Shown one piece after another: positions 48,763 through 57,716 of a DNA stretch of 64,000 nt. Both the position numbers and the translations under genes were made by a program. Position 1 is the stretch's first letter; every line of letters starts with the position of its first letter. Below the pieces are notes generated by a model, which was not told where the DNA came from, did not search any database, and saw nothing but the letters and a program-made list of their open reading frames with translations. Where the stretch lies: positions 106,078 through 170,077 of the forward strand of contig DFOM01000059.1 in NCBI GenBank assembly GCA_002376725.1, given 5' to 3'. This DNA comes from Cloacimonetes bacterium UBA3541. GTDB lineage: Bacteria > Cloacimonadota > Cloacimonadia > Cloacimonadales > Cloacimonadaceae.

Positions 48763-49896
48763 CTAAAAACTATATTTAGCAGTAAGAGAAAATTTGTTTT
48801 CGCTGTATTCTTTAGTTAAACGAATATTCTCCACAGGTGATTCTATATTCCTGAAAGTATGAGTGTAGTCAAGTTTTAAATTCCATTGCTCATTTAAAAT
48901 GAAATTAAGCGCAGCATTGGTATTATAAATTCTATCTACTCTCTCACCATAACGAGCATCATCAGATTGATAAAATCTCTCTTCATAAGAAAGAGCTAAT
49001 TCAGGATAAAAAGCCACCCCCTTAGGCTTTGAAGCCAATAAGGGAGTTTTTTTCAAACGAATATCGCTCTTATAAATATCACTCTCATAACTGGCATCTT
49101 CTGCATCATGATTGTAGTTATCTAAAAGCCGCCAATGATAGCTTGCTCCCAGACTGAAAGCAGGAAAAGAATAACGAGCCCCCAACCCAAGAGTAGCAGC
49201 ATTGGCATCATATTCCGTCCAATATTGATTATAAAAATATTCTTCATAGCGACCATGGAACTGGATAGTTGTATTTTTAAAAGGTTTTACATTGAGGTCA
49301 GCCCTATAGAGATTGCGTTCATAACTATATTTTTCCGACTCTTCTGTTCCATCGTTATCAATATAGTTTCGCACATAGATGTAGGGATAATAGCCATAAA
49401 GAGCAGTAAAATTCCAATAATACCGTTCTACTCTAAAGCGAAAAAGCATATCCTGACGGTGCTTATCAGGATTGGATATATTTTGTGATACTTTTGCGGT
49501 TACTGAAGGAATAAATTTCCACCATTGATAGCGAAAAGGATAAGCAAGGTCAGCTTGCAGAGAAATAGTTAAGTCATCAGTAGTATTAACAAAGTCCAGA
49601 TTCGGATGACCTTGTTTCCAGCGATTTATATCGTAATCAGACAGGTGGAAAACATTATCGGAATAAGTAAGTCCTGTAGATATAGAGACATCCATTTGTG
49701 CCTTAAGGGGTGGGTTACTAAACAGAAACAACAAAGCTAGACTCATTATAATAGGTATAATCTTACGATTGGTAGGATGTTTAGATTTATTTTTTGAGGA
49801 ATCTTTATTTTTATCTCCTTGAGATTCAGGTTTAGAAATTGTGTTCTCTGAGGGAATTATAAACTTATCAGAATTTTCAAAAGAAAAATCAGGCAT
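48763..49896 (-). CDS. outer-membrane beta-barrel candidate in the poly-gamma-glutamate locus
   Basis: 377 residues. After an unusually long polar N-region of about 44 residues comes a signal-type helix (IIPIIMSLALLFLFSNPPLKAQ). The mature part begins MDVSISTGLTYSDNVF and consists of many alternating amphipathic strands rich in Tyr and Phe (YYWNFTALYGYYPYIYVRNY, TLGLGARYSFPAFSLGASY), ending in KFSLTAKYSF with a terminal Phe, the classic outer-membrane barrel end. No family is recognised. The location five genes from pgsB makes it a candidate outer-membrane component for export or anchoring of the polymer. Confidence 0.75.
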   Translation of the reverse strand: MPDFSFENSDKFIIPSENTISKPESQGDKNKDSSKNKSKHPTNRKIIPIIMSLALLFLFSNPPLKAQMDVSISTGLTYSDNVFHLSDYDINRWKQGHPNLDFVNTTDDLTISLQADLAYPFRYQWWKFIPSVTAKVSQNISNPDKHRQDMLFRFRVERYYWNFTALYGYYPYIYVRNYIDNDGTEESEKYSYERNLYRADLNVKPFKNTTIQFHGRYEEYFYNQYWTEYDANAATLGLGARYSFPAFSLGASYHWRLLDNYNHDAEDASYESDIYKSDIRLKKTPLLASKPKGVAFYPELALSYEERFYQSDDARYGERVDRIYNTNAALNFILNEQWNLKLDYTHTFRNIESPVENIRLTKEYSENKFSLTAKYSF

Positions 49897-49905
49897 ATTT
49901 AACTC

Positions 49906-50721
49906 TTATTTCTGCTTTAGCAATACCGGTTTGGCAAAAAACATATGGTCTGTTTTAGCCCGGAGTTCATATTCCACCGTTCCACTATTGGCAGGTAAAT
50001 CAATTTTTTTACCTAAGGAAAGATAGTTTACTCCAGTAGCTTTGTATTTTGTACTTCGCTGAAGCGTAAACTCATAAATATCAACCAATTCGCCATTACG
50101 ATAAAGTTCAAAAACAGGCAGTTTATTATTATGTAATCGCGCACGCACATAAACTATCGCATTACGACCATTATTTAATGTAAACTTGAAACTCTGAGAG
50201 GAATTAAAGGTATAATACTGGCTTTCTGTATTGTTATGAGAAATATTAATAATTCCACCATGTGCTTTTACTACCAGATTAGGTGGTTTGGAGCTTTTTG
50301 GTTTGGGAGTTGGAGCAGGAGTATAGAAAGGTCTAAAATATATGCTTCGTTCATAACACAGCAACTCCATTTTAGAAGCCCCCTCAGGAACGGAAATGGT
50401 TATCTCATCATAAATATAGAAGCCGTCAAGCTGCTCTTTTAAACTGAGGTCGTAGGTTTTTTTATCTTTCCCAAAGATAATAATAACCTGAGGTTTACGC
50501 ACCTTGGCTACGGAAAAAGAACGCAAATAAATGGTAGAAATGCCTTCCACATTAAGAAACATAGATTTTTCTGGAAGAGAACGATAATACCAGTAGTTTC
50601 CTTCCTCAGTTTTTAGTAAACGACGGTTACCTGGATTTTCAAAATTAAGTGGTTTAACTTTAGCAACTGCGAATGTTATTCCTAAAACTATTGCTATACT
50701 AACAAAAAAGCGTTTTAACAT
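49906..50721 (-). CDS. exported protein of unknown function in the poly-gamma-glutamate locus
   Basis: 271 residues with signal peptide MLKRFFVSIAIVLGITFAVA. Two beta-rich domains are joined by a Pro/Lys-rich linker (FYTPAPTPKPKSSKPP, about 130-147). The first has YLRSFSVAKVRKPQVIIIF, the second IYVRARLHNNKLPVFELYRN; neither is a family I know. The linker looks made to span the wall or periplasm. It lies between pgsW and the barrel gene with gaps of 12 and 9 bases, so it is co-transcribed. Possible periplasmic link between the synthase and the outer-membrane barrel. Confidence 0.75.
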   Translation of the reverse strand: MLKRFFVSIAIVLGITFAVAKVKPLNFENPGNRRLLKTEEGNYWYYRSLPEKSMFLNVEGISTIYLRSFSVAKVRKPQVIIIFGKDKKTYDLSLKEQLDGFYIYDEITISVPEGASKMELLCYERSIYFRPFYTPAPTPKPKSSKPPNLVVKAHGGIINISHNNTESQYYTFNSSQSFKFTLNNGRNAIVYVRARLHNNKLPVFELYRNGELVDIYEFTLQRSTKYKATGVNYLSLGKKIDLPANSGTVEYELRAKTDHMFFAKPVLLKQK

Positions 50722-50733
50722 TACTGCTCCTAT

Positions 50734-51855
50734 TTACAATTCTTCATCAGGGTCCACTATATTAGCCATAAATCTTCGGTCATTACGGTCCAGAATAATC
50801 ACTGCTACTAAAGCAGCTATGAGAATGGCTAAGCAAACAGCAGCTACGGTAACATTATGTTTTTTTACACTAAAAGCAGGACCGACTCCAGGTTGGGGCA
50901 TTTGACCTGAGTTATTTTCCAGATGGTATTTTTTAATCCAGCGTTGGATATGCTGAACATTGAATACGGGAACACCTTTTTTTGCCATAACCATCATAAT
51001 ACCTTCAGGGTCATATTCACCTTCAGCTAATTTAGGATTCAAGCCTTCAACCATCTGATTAGCATTTGGTTCACTTCCCACATTAGCTAGTCCCCTACCG
51101 ATATTTACAAAGAGTTTATACCGTTCTCCTTCAGGTAGCATCTGGTCATAGGCAATTTCTCTTGCCTTAACATTATCCTCTAAAGTAGTACCAAATAAGG
51201 GACTTACTCCATTTCTTGCCATCGCCTGAAGCATAGCTTTAATTCCCTCATCAGAAAGACCTACTCCAAGGTCATCTTTGCCTCCTAAAGATGCATAAGA
51301 AGAACCAAAATCTATCATACCTTTACGACGAAGAACAGCTTCCATATCCAACCAGGTAAATTCTTCCTGATTTGCACCATAAGACGCTGAAGAGAGAGAA
51401 ACAATGATGGCAGGTTTTAGTTTCATCACCTTAATTGCAGCATAAAGTGCCAGATTGATACCTGGATTAGAACCTGTTATTCCAACTGCAATATAATCTC
51501 CTTCTTTCAAGCCCTGTTTGGTGAATTCTTCCACAAATATTGCAGCTAAATTAGGATTCAGAGCAGCTTGCTTTTCGGATAAAAGACCACGGTCTGTAGT
51601 GATAGTTGTCCTTGCCTTGCCAATAAGTCCGGTCTGCAAAGGGTCATTTATAGGGTCAATTGGCAAACCAAGTCTTTGAATTTCTGCTTTGAGAGTATCC
51701 ATAAAAGCTAGCATCTCTTTAGCTGCAGCGACTTTCAAATCATAATTTTGACTTTTGATATCTACATAACTGTTACTGGCAATTAGATAAAGTACAACAC
51801 TGAGGAAAAATAAGAGGGTTAAGGATCTACCGGATTTAAGTGAAGGACGATACAT
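50734..51855 (-). CDS. poly-gamma-glutamate system protein PgsW-like
   Basis: About 373 residues with an N-terminal membrane helix (LTLLFFLSVVLYLIA), a large domain (GLIGKARTTITTDRGLLSEKQ, GDYIAVGITGSNPGINLALY, PAIIVSLSSASYGANQEEF) and a C-terminal helix (TVAAVCLAILIAALVAVIIL). This matches the family named gamma-Glu system protein (TIGR04332), found beside CapB/CapC in Gram-negatives. The start after GGGAGAGGTGTAAG is chosen; it lies one base after the pgsC stop. Biochemical role unknown. Confidence 0.85.
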   Translation of the reverse strand: MYRPSLKSGRSLTLLFFLSVVLYLIASNSYVDIKSQNYDLKVAAAKEMLAFMDTLKAEIQRLGLPIDPINDPLQTGLIGKARTTITTDRGLLSEKQAALNPNLAAIFVEEFTKQGLKEGDYIAVGITGSNPGINLALYAAIKVMKLKPAIIVSLSSASYGANQEEFTWLDMEAVLRRKGMIDFGSSYASLGGKDDLGVGLSDEGIKAMLQAMARNGVSPLFGTTLEDNVKAREIAYDQMLPEGERYKLFVNIGRGLANVGSEPNANQMVEGLNPKLAEGEYDPEGIMMVMAKKGVPVFNVQHIQRWIKKYHLENNSGQMPQPGVGPAFSVKKHNVTVAAVCLAILIAALVAVIILDRNDRRFMANIVDPDEEL

Positions 51856-51856
51856 C

Positions 51857-52312
51857 TTACACCTCTCCCTGAAAAACAACCATTAAAATAAGGCGTACCA
51901 GAATTGCGGCAATTCCAAGCGAGGTTATCGTTTTCCAGAATCCCTGTCTTTCAAACCAGTTTGCAATCAGACCAGGAATGATATATCCTATAGATTGGAG
52001 TTGATAGGTGTAGATTGTAACATTTTGATATACTAAAAGTCGTGAAGCCCAGCCCAGAATGAATCCTACCAGGATACTAAGTACCATCCTTCTTTTCCCA
52101 TATAAAAGAGTAAATTGACTAATTATACGGATAATAGCCCAGGTAAGCAAACTCACTATGATAGTGCCTAAAATCTGCATTGGACGATCCAGATACATAG
52201 CAATGTACCCTGGAACAACTATCCCGCCTGCTGAAGCACCTAAAAACTCACTAAAGATAAGGCTAATAATAACACCTAGACCTACTGCTGCCTGAATTAT
52301 TGATTCAACCAC
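51857..52312 (-). CDS. pgsC: poly-gamma-glutamate biosynthesis protein PgsC/CapC
   Basis: 151 residues, about five membrane helices, with the CapC pattern LIFSEFLGASAGGIVVPGYI and GWASRLLVYQNVTIYT. It begins with GTG inside the last codons of pgsB (16-base overlap) behind GAGG, so the pair is translationally coupled. CapC is the membrane partner of the CapB ligase in polymer synthesis. Confidence 0.9.
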   Translation of the reverse strand: MVESIIQAAVGLGVIISLIFSEFLGASAGGIVVPGYIAMYLDRPMQILGTIIVSLLTWAIIRIISQFTLLYGKRRMVLSILVGFILGWASRLLVYQNVTIYTYQLQSIGYIIPGLIANWFERQGFWKTITSLGIAAILVRLILMVVFQGEV

Positions 52313-53496
52313 TTTAAATCCTCATAATGCTGTTTAGATTTATGCTTGAAATATGCCACTATCTGACTGCCATACTTGATTCTTCCTGCGATGTTGCCTA
52401 TTCCTAGAATATGAGCTTCATTCTTAGTTATTTCCAGCACTTTATCATAAACTAGCTCCGGTGAAGGTTCTCCTAAAGGAATAATCTTTTCATTTGGTAT
52501 TCCGATATGATAAGCATAAGCAGCAACTTTCTCAGGAAGCTCACCGGTCAATAATATATAAGAGAAATCCAATTTACTGACTGCTTCTAAAAGCTGTTGA
52601 GAGCGGAAATATCTATCAGCACGGCTATTCAGAATAATAATCTTTTCTGCATTCTCTAAGTGACCGATGATCATATTAATGATACGAGCAGTAGAATCAG
52701 GATCATTAGCGGCAAAAATATTATAAAAATAAAGGGTTTTCCCTTCATCATATATGACATACTTTTTCAAAGCACCCGGATCAGGATGAGAATTTTGCAT
52801 CCCTTCCAGAGCTATATTACGAGGAACCCCCAGTTCCGCACAAACTGCCAGAGCTAACTGGACATTTTCTGCATGTTCTATGTAGTTAAAGTTAGAAAGC
52901 TCTTCTTGAGTTACATCTATAGGTCTTATTTGATATATCTTACAATTACGCTTTTTGGCTACTTTCTTTAATAGAGGAAAATACTTATCTTCTGCCGTAT
53001 AGCATATCCCATTAGGAGGTATGGTATTGGATAAGGACATTGCTACGCTTTCTTCAGTTGGACCCATCACATCCAGATGGTCTGGACGGCAATTGGTTAT
53101 TACACTTACCGTACTACGAACAAATTTTCTTTCTGTTATCCATTGATAAGCCGGATTAACTGCCATACATTCTATCACTATTGAATCAGGTTGTTCTTTA
53201 GCTGCATAACGGAAAATATATTTCTGCTCTATAATATTAGCTCCCATTAAACGGATTATAGCAGCTTCTCTTCCATCAGGAAGTATAACTCTGGGAGTAG
53301 TTCCGGTAGTTTTTGCAATTGTTCTTTTCCCGCCAGCACGAAGTCCTGCAGCAATGAGACGGGTAACACTGGATTTACCCCGGGTGCCATTGACATGAAT
53401 CCGGATAGGGATAGAATTGACATATCTCTGATGCCGCCAGTATTCATAAATCCAATATCCTACCAGTAGCACAGTTACAACTATCAGAACATTCAT
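52297..53496 (-). CDS. pgsB: poly-gamma-glutamate synthase PgsB/CapB
   Basis: 399 residues: an N-terminal membrane helix (NVLIVVTVLLVGYWIYEYW), then a Mur-ligase-like ATPase with P-loop HVNGTRGKSSVTRL (about 34-47) and the CapB-specific KTTGTTPRVI and CRPDHLDVMG. CapB joins glutamates by amide bonds at the gamma position. AAGAGG lies before the start. It opens the locus pgsB-pgsC-pgsW followed by three unassigned genes and gpsA; no PgsA/CapA hydrolase-like gene is present in the cluster. Confidence 0.92.
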   Translation of the reverse strand: MNVLIVVTVLLVGYWIYEYWRHQRYVNSIPIRIHVNGTRGKSSVTRLIAAGLRAGGKRTIAKTTGTTPRVILPDGREAAIIRLMGANIIEQKYIFRYAAKEQPDSIVIECMAVNPAYQWITERKFVRSTVSVITNCRPDHLDVMGPTEESVAMSLSNTIPPNGICYTAEDKYFPLLKKVAKKRNCKIYQIRPIDVTQEELSNFNYIEHAENVQLALAVCAELGVPRNIALEGMQNSHPDPGALKKYVIYDEGKTLYFYNIFAANDPDSTARIINMIIGHLENAEKIIILNSRADRYFRSQQLLEAVSKLDFSYILLTGELPEKVAAYAYHIGIPNEKIIPLGEPSPELVYDKVLEITKNEAHILGIGNIAGRIKYGSQIVAYFKHKSKQHYEDLKWLNQ

Positions 53497-53877
53497 CTAT
53501 TTCCTCTTGTTATTTACATCTCTAAAGTGGAAAAACTCTATTTTCTCTCTTTATATTTATCAATGCAAAATCTATTCCACCCTCTCCATTTTCTACTTTA
53601 CAATAGAAAAAAGATCTATTACAAAGAAAATTTTTATTGGATTTTAGGCAATCTTTTCTTTATTTTACAGCTGAAAAATATGGAAATTGAATTATAAGGA
53701 GAAAATATCTAGGTTAAAAAGATACAGTGGGGAATGCCGGGCGGCATCCCCACTGTTCGGAGGGCATTCTATGTAGGGTCTGTAGGCTATTATCACCTAA
53801 AAATATATTGTTAATTATGTCAAGGAAAATTTATGTTTTGTTTTTCAACTTTGCCTGTTGATAAATTTCAACAAACC
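53497..53877. other. 381-base intergenic region between the deiminase gene and pgsB
   Basis: It holds the strong hairpin listed separately and must contain the pgsB promoter near 53500-53640, where the minus strand is AT-rich with several TATAAA-like hexamers but no good -35 partner. No open frame is supported. Confidence 0.4.
53716..53756 (-). terminator. long GC-rich hairpin, probable terminator of the deiminase gene
   Basis: ACAGTGGGG-A-ATGCC pairs with GGCATCCCCACTGT: 14 pairs with one bulged A and a GGGC-type loop. On the minus strand it is followed by ATC and five T. It lies about 120 bases past the deiminase stop, farther than usual, so a processing or mobile REP-like element is an alternative. 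Confidence 0.5.
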
Positions 53878-55896
53878 TTAATCAAGGACTAATATCTTAT
53901 GTATCAAGGTCTTATCCTTACAAGTCCATTTCAAGAAATAAATACCGGAATCTACTGTTCTACCATTCTTATCTTTGCCATTCCATTGATATTTAGCATA
54001 TTCGGGAGATATTTCCGCAGCAGAAAGGCAATTAATTAGCTGGCCTCTACTGTTGAATATTTTCAACATACTAAGTTCACTGTTTATATTCTTACTTATT
54101 ATGTTTAGAGAAATATTTTTCTGCGGGAAATAAGGATTAGGATAAGCATATAATTCAGGTTTTTGAGCAGAGGGGACCGTATCATCCTGGGTTTCTGTAT
54201 GCTTTATAGGAATGTTAAGCCATTCTCCTAACCAGGGATAACAGGCAATATTACAGGGATTGGCATTGTCTCTGGCTTCAATCTGATAATGGAAAACCTC
54301 ATCTTCTTTATTGAAGGATAGATCCAAGGTAATAGTCCAGTAATCTGGTTGCACCTCAGGTTGATAATTCATCGCCAATTCTGTTATTTCTCCCTCATCT
54401 ACTTTATACCGATAAATCACACTGCTAACCTCTATATTATCAGTAATTACAGCAGAAAAAGTATGTTCTCCATTCTCAATAGAAGTTGGTGGATTATGAT
54501 AGATTATAGGAGCTTCTGTATCTGGAGCACAGACAAATAAATGAGGTTCTAGCGCAGCAAAGACAGGATGATTTCTAGATCGTCCCGATTGATCTGCTGC
54601 ATGGATAAAATAGCGAATAGTATCACCTGGTGCACAAGCAGGTAACATTGTCACATACATATTTCCCGAACTCTGATTCATAAAAGCATTTTGCCAGGAA
54701 CCCTGATTAACTTTATAACAAACAAAGACTGAATCCGGGTAGAGAGCTTGTCCACTATGAGCAATTATATCAGCATCTATTTGCCAATCTGAATATTTAG
54801 CATAAGTTCCAAAATAGGGAGAATGAACAATATCCAGCATATTCTTATCCGGAATCTCATGAGTTCTGCAATGCAAAGCATCAGTAGATTCCCAGGGTGC
54901 ATTACCGGAAGCTGTAACACCGATTACTTCATAACCTGGCATTGCATCACGGTATGCTTGAAGAGCAGCTGCGTCGTAACTGCTATTCATAATAGGAACA
55001 AACACTCTATTATTAAGAATCAAGGAATTGGTGTAGGGCTGATTTTGTGGCGTATTAACTCTGTAAACCTTGTAAGGATAGCCCCAGGCACACATAGTAG
55101 AAGCAAAATAACTGGCAACCTGTTCCAATGCATTATATTGAGGATGTGTTGCAGGAACACTACGAATCAGGACTTTATCCGGAGCTAAATATTTGCCCCA
55201 GCAGTCAATATGGTCAATATAAGTATTATTGGGATCTGCTACCACATAGTAATTTTCTATGCCCAAATAATTATGCATTTTATTGTAAATCTCCTGATGA
55301 GTTAAGGAAGGATTTTCCGAATAGACTAAGGAGGTTTGAGCAGCAGTATTTATCCCATCATTCATATAGTTTCCTCCAGTCTGAATCAAATTCATACCAT
55401 AATATGGGAGTTCTTGCTGAGTAGCAAATATTTGTGGAATGAGATTGTCATTGGGACGAGGACGATTATATGAAAAATCCACTACTCCCAATTCATCATT
55501 CCCATCAAAAATAAACCAGGGTCCATAATCTCTTGTCCAATAAGAATCTGTGGCTGCTAGCATAAAGCTTACTCTATCCATATTAACACCGGCATTAACA
55601 AATGCATTAGTTGCTGCATTCTGCAATGAAGAAGAGGCAACTAAACATATTATCTCTGCAGTATCAGCTAATTGAGCAACCAGTGAAAGCGGAATTCCCA
55701 GAGGATATCTAATCAGGACATAAGAAGAAGGTTCAAATTCTGCAACCGGACGTACTGGAGCAATAGGTGGGGGTGTTTCAGTAAAGCGATTGAAATCTCC
55801 ATCCCATTGTTCATATGGATATTGATGTGCCAGAACCAAAACTGGCATCAAAGTCAAGTAAAGGATTATTATAATATAAGTTACGGCTTTGGGCAT
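53878..55896 (-). CDS. secreted peptidylarginine deiminase-like protein (PPAD/agmatine-deiminase superfamily) with sorting domain
   Basis: 672 residues with signal peptide (VTYIIIILYLTLMPVLVLA). The catalytic domain (about 40-370) matches the Porphyromonas gingivalis PPAD fold: D123 in WTRDYGPW, R145/R147 in NRPRP, H229 and D231 in YIDHIDCWGK, N290 in PYTNS, nucleophile C343 in ALHCRTHEIPD. The spacings equal those I remember for PPAD (D130, R152, R154, H236, D238, N297, C351), the last within one residue. Ig-like domains and an FlgD-type sorting end (IFNSRGQLINCL, WNGKDKNGRTVDSGIYFLKW) follow. PPAD converts C-terminal arginines of peptides to citrulline; this specificity is inferred from the two arginines. 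It stands alone, divergent from mgtE. Confidence 0.88.
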   Translation of the reverse strand: MPKAVTYIIIILYLTLMPVLVLAHQYPYEQWDGDFNRFTETPPPIAPVRPVAEFEPSSYVLIRYPLGIPLSLVAQLADTAEIICLVASSSLQNAATNAFVNAGVNMDRVSFMLAATDSYWTRDYGPWFIFDGNDELGVVDFSYNRPRPNDNLIPQIFATQQELPYYGMNLIQTGGNYMNDGINTAAQTSLVYSENPSLTHQEIYNKMHNYLGIENYYVVADPNNTYIDHIDCWGKYLAPDKVLIRSVPATHPQYNALEQVASYFASTMCAWGYPYKVYRVNTPQNQPYTNSLILNNRVFVPIMNSSYDAAALQAYRDAMPGYEVIGVTASGNAPWESTDALHCRTHEIPDKNMLDIVHSPYFGTYAKYSDWQIDADIIAHSGQALYPDSVFVCYKVNQGSWQNAFMNQSSGNMYVTMLPACAPGDTIRYFIHAADQSGRSRNHPVFAALEPHLFVCAPDTEAPIIYHNPPTSIENGEHTFSAVITDNIEVSSVIYRYKVDEGEITELAMNYQPEVQPDYWTITLDLSFNKEDEVFHYQIEARDNANPCNIACYPWLGEWLNIPIKHTETQDDTVPSAQKPELYAYPNPYFPQKNISLNIISKNINSELSMLKIFNSRGQLINCLSAAEISPEYAKYQWNGKDKNGRTVDSGIYFLKWTCKDKTLIHKILVLD

Positions 55897-56085
55897 TACG
55901 ATATCTCCATATTCAAGTAAGCTACTCTATTTTATATATACAATTTTTATACCGAAAATAGAGAAATCTTTTTTTGTCCACTAAATAAAATAATGCTAAA
56001 CTTCAGTATACAATCTTTTATATGGAAGTGAAACATCTTCTGCTAAGTATTTAGGAAAAAGGAAATAGAGCAGTCGGAATCCCTC

Positions 56086-56114
56086 TTGTTATAAACTTTC
56101 TCTTGTCATATATT
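56086..56114 (+). promoter_or_regulatory. predicted promoter of the MgtE-like gene
   Basis: TTGTTA (4/6), 17-base spacer, TATATT (5/6), leaving a leader of about 55 bases. The leader is too short for an M-box magnesium riboswitch and shows no such fold. Confidence 0.4.
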
Positions 56115-56177
56115 ATCCAGATATAATAATTGTCTTTAGTTATTAATTTACATCAATTCAATAAATTGGAGACAGGG

Positions 56178-57161
56178 ATGAAGAAAAAGGATAAACTCGC
56201 TCAGCATTCAATTCACGAATTGATGCACACTGATTTTATTGCCCTGAATCAGGATCAAAGCGTTGGAGAAGCTCTGGAACAGATTCGTCAATGTTCTGGA
56301 GAACCGAGGATAATATATTTTTATGTGGTTAATGCAGAAGGTGTGTTAACCGGGGTTGTTTCCACCAGACAGTTACTAATATCGCCAGTAGATACTAAAA
56401 TCTCAGAGATAATGGATACCAGGGTTCATTATTTAAAAGAACATGTTAACTTAATGGATGTTTTGAATGATTTTATGACGCATAAATATCTGGCATTACC
56501 TGTAGTAAATGAGAAAAAGCAACTCATTGGCGTGGTAGATGTGAGTGTATTCACTGAAAATATATCGGACATTTTAGAAAGGGAAAATTCCGATGCAGTA
56601 TTTGAGACCATCGGATTTAGAATTTACCAGATTAAGGGGGCATCTCCTTTCAAAGCTTTTCGTTATCGTTTCCCCTGGTTAATTGCTACCATCACTAGTG
56701 GAGTTCTTTGTGCTTTAATGTCTTCCAGATTTGAAAATGTCCTGGCTTCCAGTATCATTCTTTCTTTCTTTTTAACCCTCGTTCTGGGTCTGGGAGAAAG
56801 CGTAAGTATGCAATCTATGACTGTCACTATCCAGGCTTTAAGAGTGCAACATCCAACTATTAAATGGTTCAGTAAGGAAATAATTAAAGAATTTGGCACG
56901 GCTATATTGCTGGGTTTAGTAAGCGGATCAGCTGTAGCTGCTTCTGTTTTAATCTGGAAGAGAGATGTCAGTGCAGCTCTTGTGATTGGCGGTTCTTTAG
57001 TTTTTACTCTTACTGCTGCCTGTCTTATTGGACTGATAATTCCTACCACTTTACATGCTTTAAAGCTTGATCCCAAGGTTTCAGCTGGGCCCTTAACGCT
57101 TGGCATAGCTGATATTATAACCGTATTAACTTATTTAACCTTTGCCTCAATAGTGCTTTAA
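56178..57161 (+). CDS. MgtE-like magnesium transporter (CBS + membrane domain, no N domain)
   Basis: 327 residues from the ATG six bases after GGAG; an upstream ATG has no such site. Two CBS domains (about 12-130: SIHELMHTDFIALNQDQSV, DVLNDFMTHKYLALPVVNEKKQLIGVVDV) precede a membrane domain of five helices with the MgtE pattern LGLGESVSMQSMTVTIQAL and DPKVSAGPLTLGIADI. Typical MgtE has an extra N-terminal superhelical domain of about 130 residues, which is missing, so gating may differ. Stands alone. Confidence 0.88.
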   Translation: MKKKDKLAQHSIHELMHTDFIALNQDQSVGEALEQIRQCSGEPRIIYFYVVNAEGVLTGVVSTRQLLISPVDTKISEIMDTRVHYLKEHVNLMDVLNDFMTHKYLALPVVNEKKQLIGVVDVSVFTENISDILERENSDAVFETIGFRIYQIKGASPFKAFRYRFPWLIATITSGVLCALMSSRFENVLASSIILSFFLTLVLGLGESVSMQSMTVTIQALRVQHPTIKWFSKEIIKEFGTAILLGLVSGSAVAASVLIWKRDVSAALVIGGSLVFTLTAACLIGLIIPTTLHALKLDPKVSAGPLTLGIADIITVLTYLTFASIVL

Positions 57162-57304
57162 AAAGACAGCTAATTGGGTCTTATTCTCCCTTAGAATATA
57201 ATAATAGTGTTTATTCAGATGAAAAAACTTATATATCTTAAAATACCAATATCTTCCACCTTTAATTTACTTAAAATAGGCAAAAATAAGCCTTAAGATA
57301 TTGA

Positions 57305-57333
57305 TTGACAGAAAGGTTTATCAGAAATATAAT
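57305..57333 (+). promoter_or_regulatory. perfect consensus sigma70 promoter of the surE-pckA operon
   Basis: TTGACA, 17-base spacer, TATAAT: a 12/12 match. The expected transcript begins near 57340, only about 14 bases before the first ATG, with AAGG in between. No operator-like repeat is visible, suggesting strong constitutive expression. Confidence 0.8.
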
Positions 57334-57353
57334 GTTTTAATAAGGTAAAAAGT

Positions 57354-57698
57354 ATGAGTAAAAAACATTATGAAATTGTAAAAGAACTTGACCCAGCAGA
57401 AGTGAAAAATGTGCCCGAAGTGCATAAAAAGCATTATTTAAAGCTGGGATACAAACCCTATAGAATGGGAGATGGTAGAATAAAATGGTTGACCGATACA
57501 GAAAAGGCTTATACGGGAACTAAGACTGTCTTAAGATCTTTCCATTTGAAAAAGACCCCTACCGTAAGTCATAAAAGCTCAAAACATAAAAGGAGACGCC
57601 GTAATAGATTTTATGCCTTTATTTCGGATAACTGGTTTATTTTTGTTATGATTGGTATTGCTATCATTATATATTTATTTTTTATGTTTAATAAATAA
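57354..57698 (+). CDS. small basic protein with C-terminal membrane anchor, unknown function
   Basis: 114 residues. The N-terminal 50 (HYEIVKELDPAEVKNVPEVH, YKPYRMGDGRIKWLTDTEKA) may form a small domain I do not recognise; then a very basic stretch (KSSKHKRRRRNR) and one membrane helix near the C-terminus (WFIFVMIGIAIIIYLFFMF). A tail-anchored protein with basic cytosolic side is likely. First gene behind the consensus promoter, 18 bases before surE. Confidence 0.75.
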   Translation: MSKKHYEIVKELDPAEVKNVPEVHKKHYLKLGYKPYRMGDGRIKWLTDTEKAYTGTKTVLRSFHLKKTPTVSHKSSKHKRRRRNRFYAFISDNWFIFVMIGIAIIIYLFFMFNK

Positions 57699-57716
57699 CC
57701 ACCTAGGAATAGAGAA

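Noticed and set aside
49135..49488. 117-codon open frame antisense to the beta-barrel gene
   Set aside because: No ribosome binding site and no protein-like motifs; the sense frame has a signal peptide and barrel pattern.
50734..53496. pgsB as a folate or Mur ligase
   Set aside because: The N-terminal membrane helix, KTTGTTPRVI and the adjoining pgsC and pgsW fit CapB instead.
56115..56177. M-box magnesium riboswitch ahead of the MgtE-like gene
   Set aside because: The predicted leader is about 55 bases, too short, and no matching fold is seen.
56663..57106. 147-codon open frame antisense to the MgtE-like gene
   Set aside because: It mirrors the codon pattern of the sense gene, lacks a ribosome binding site and shows no domain.
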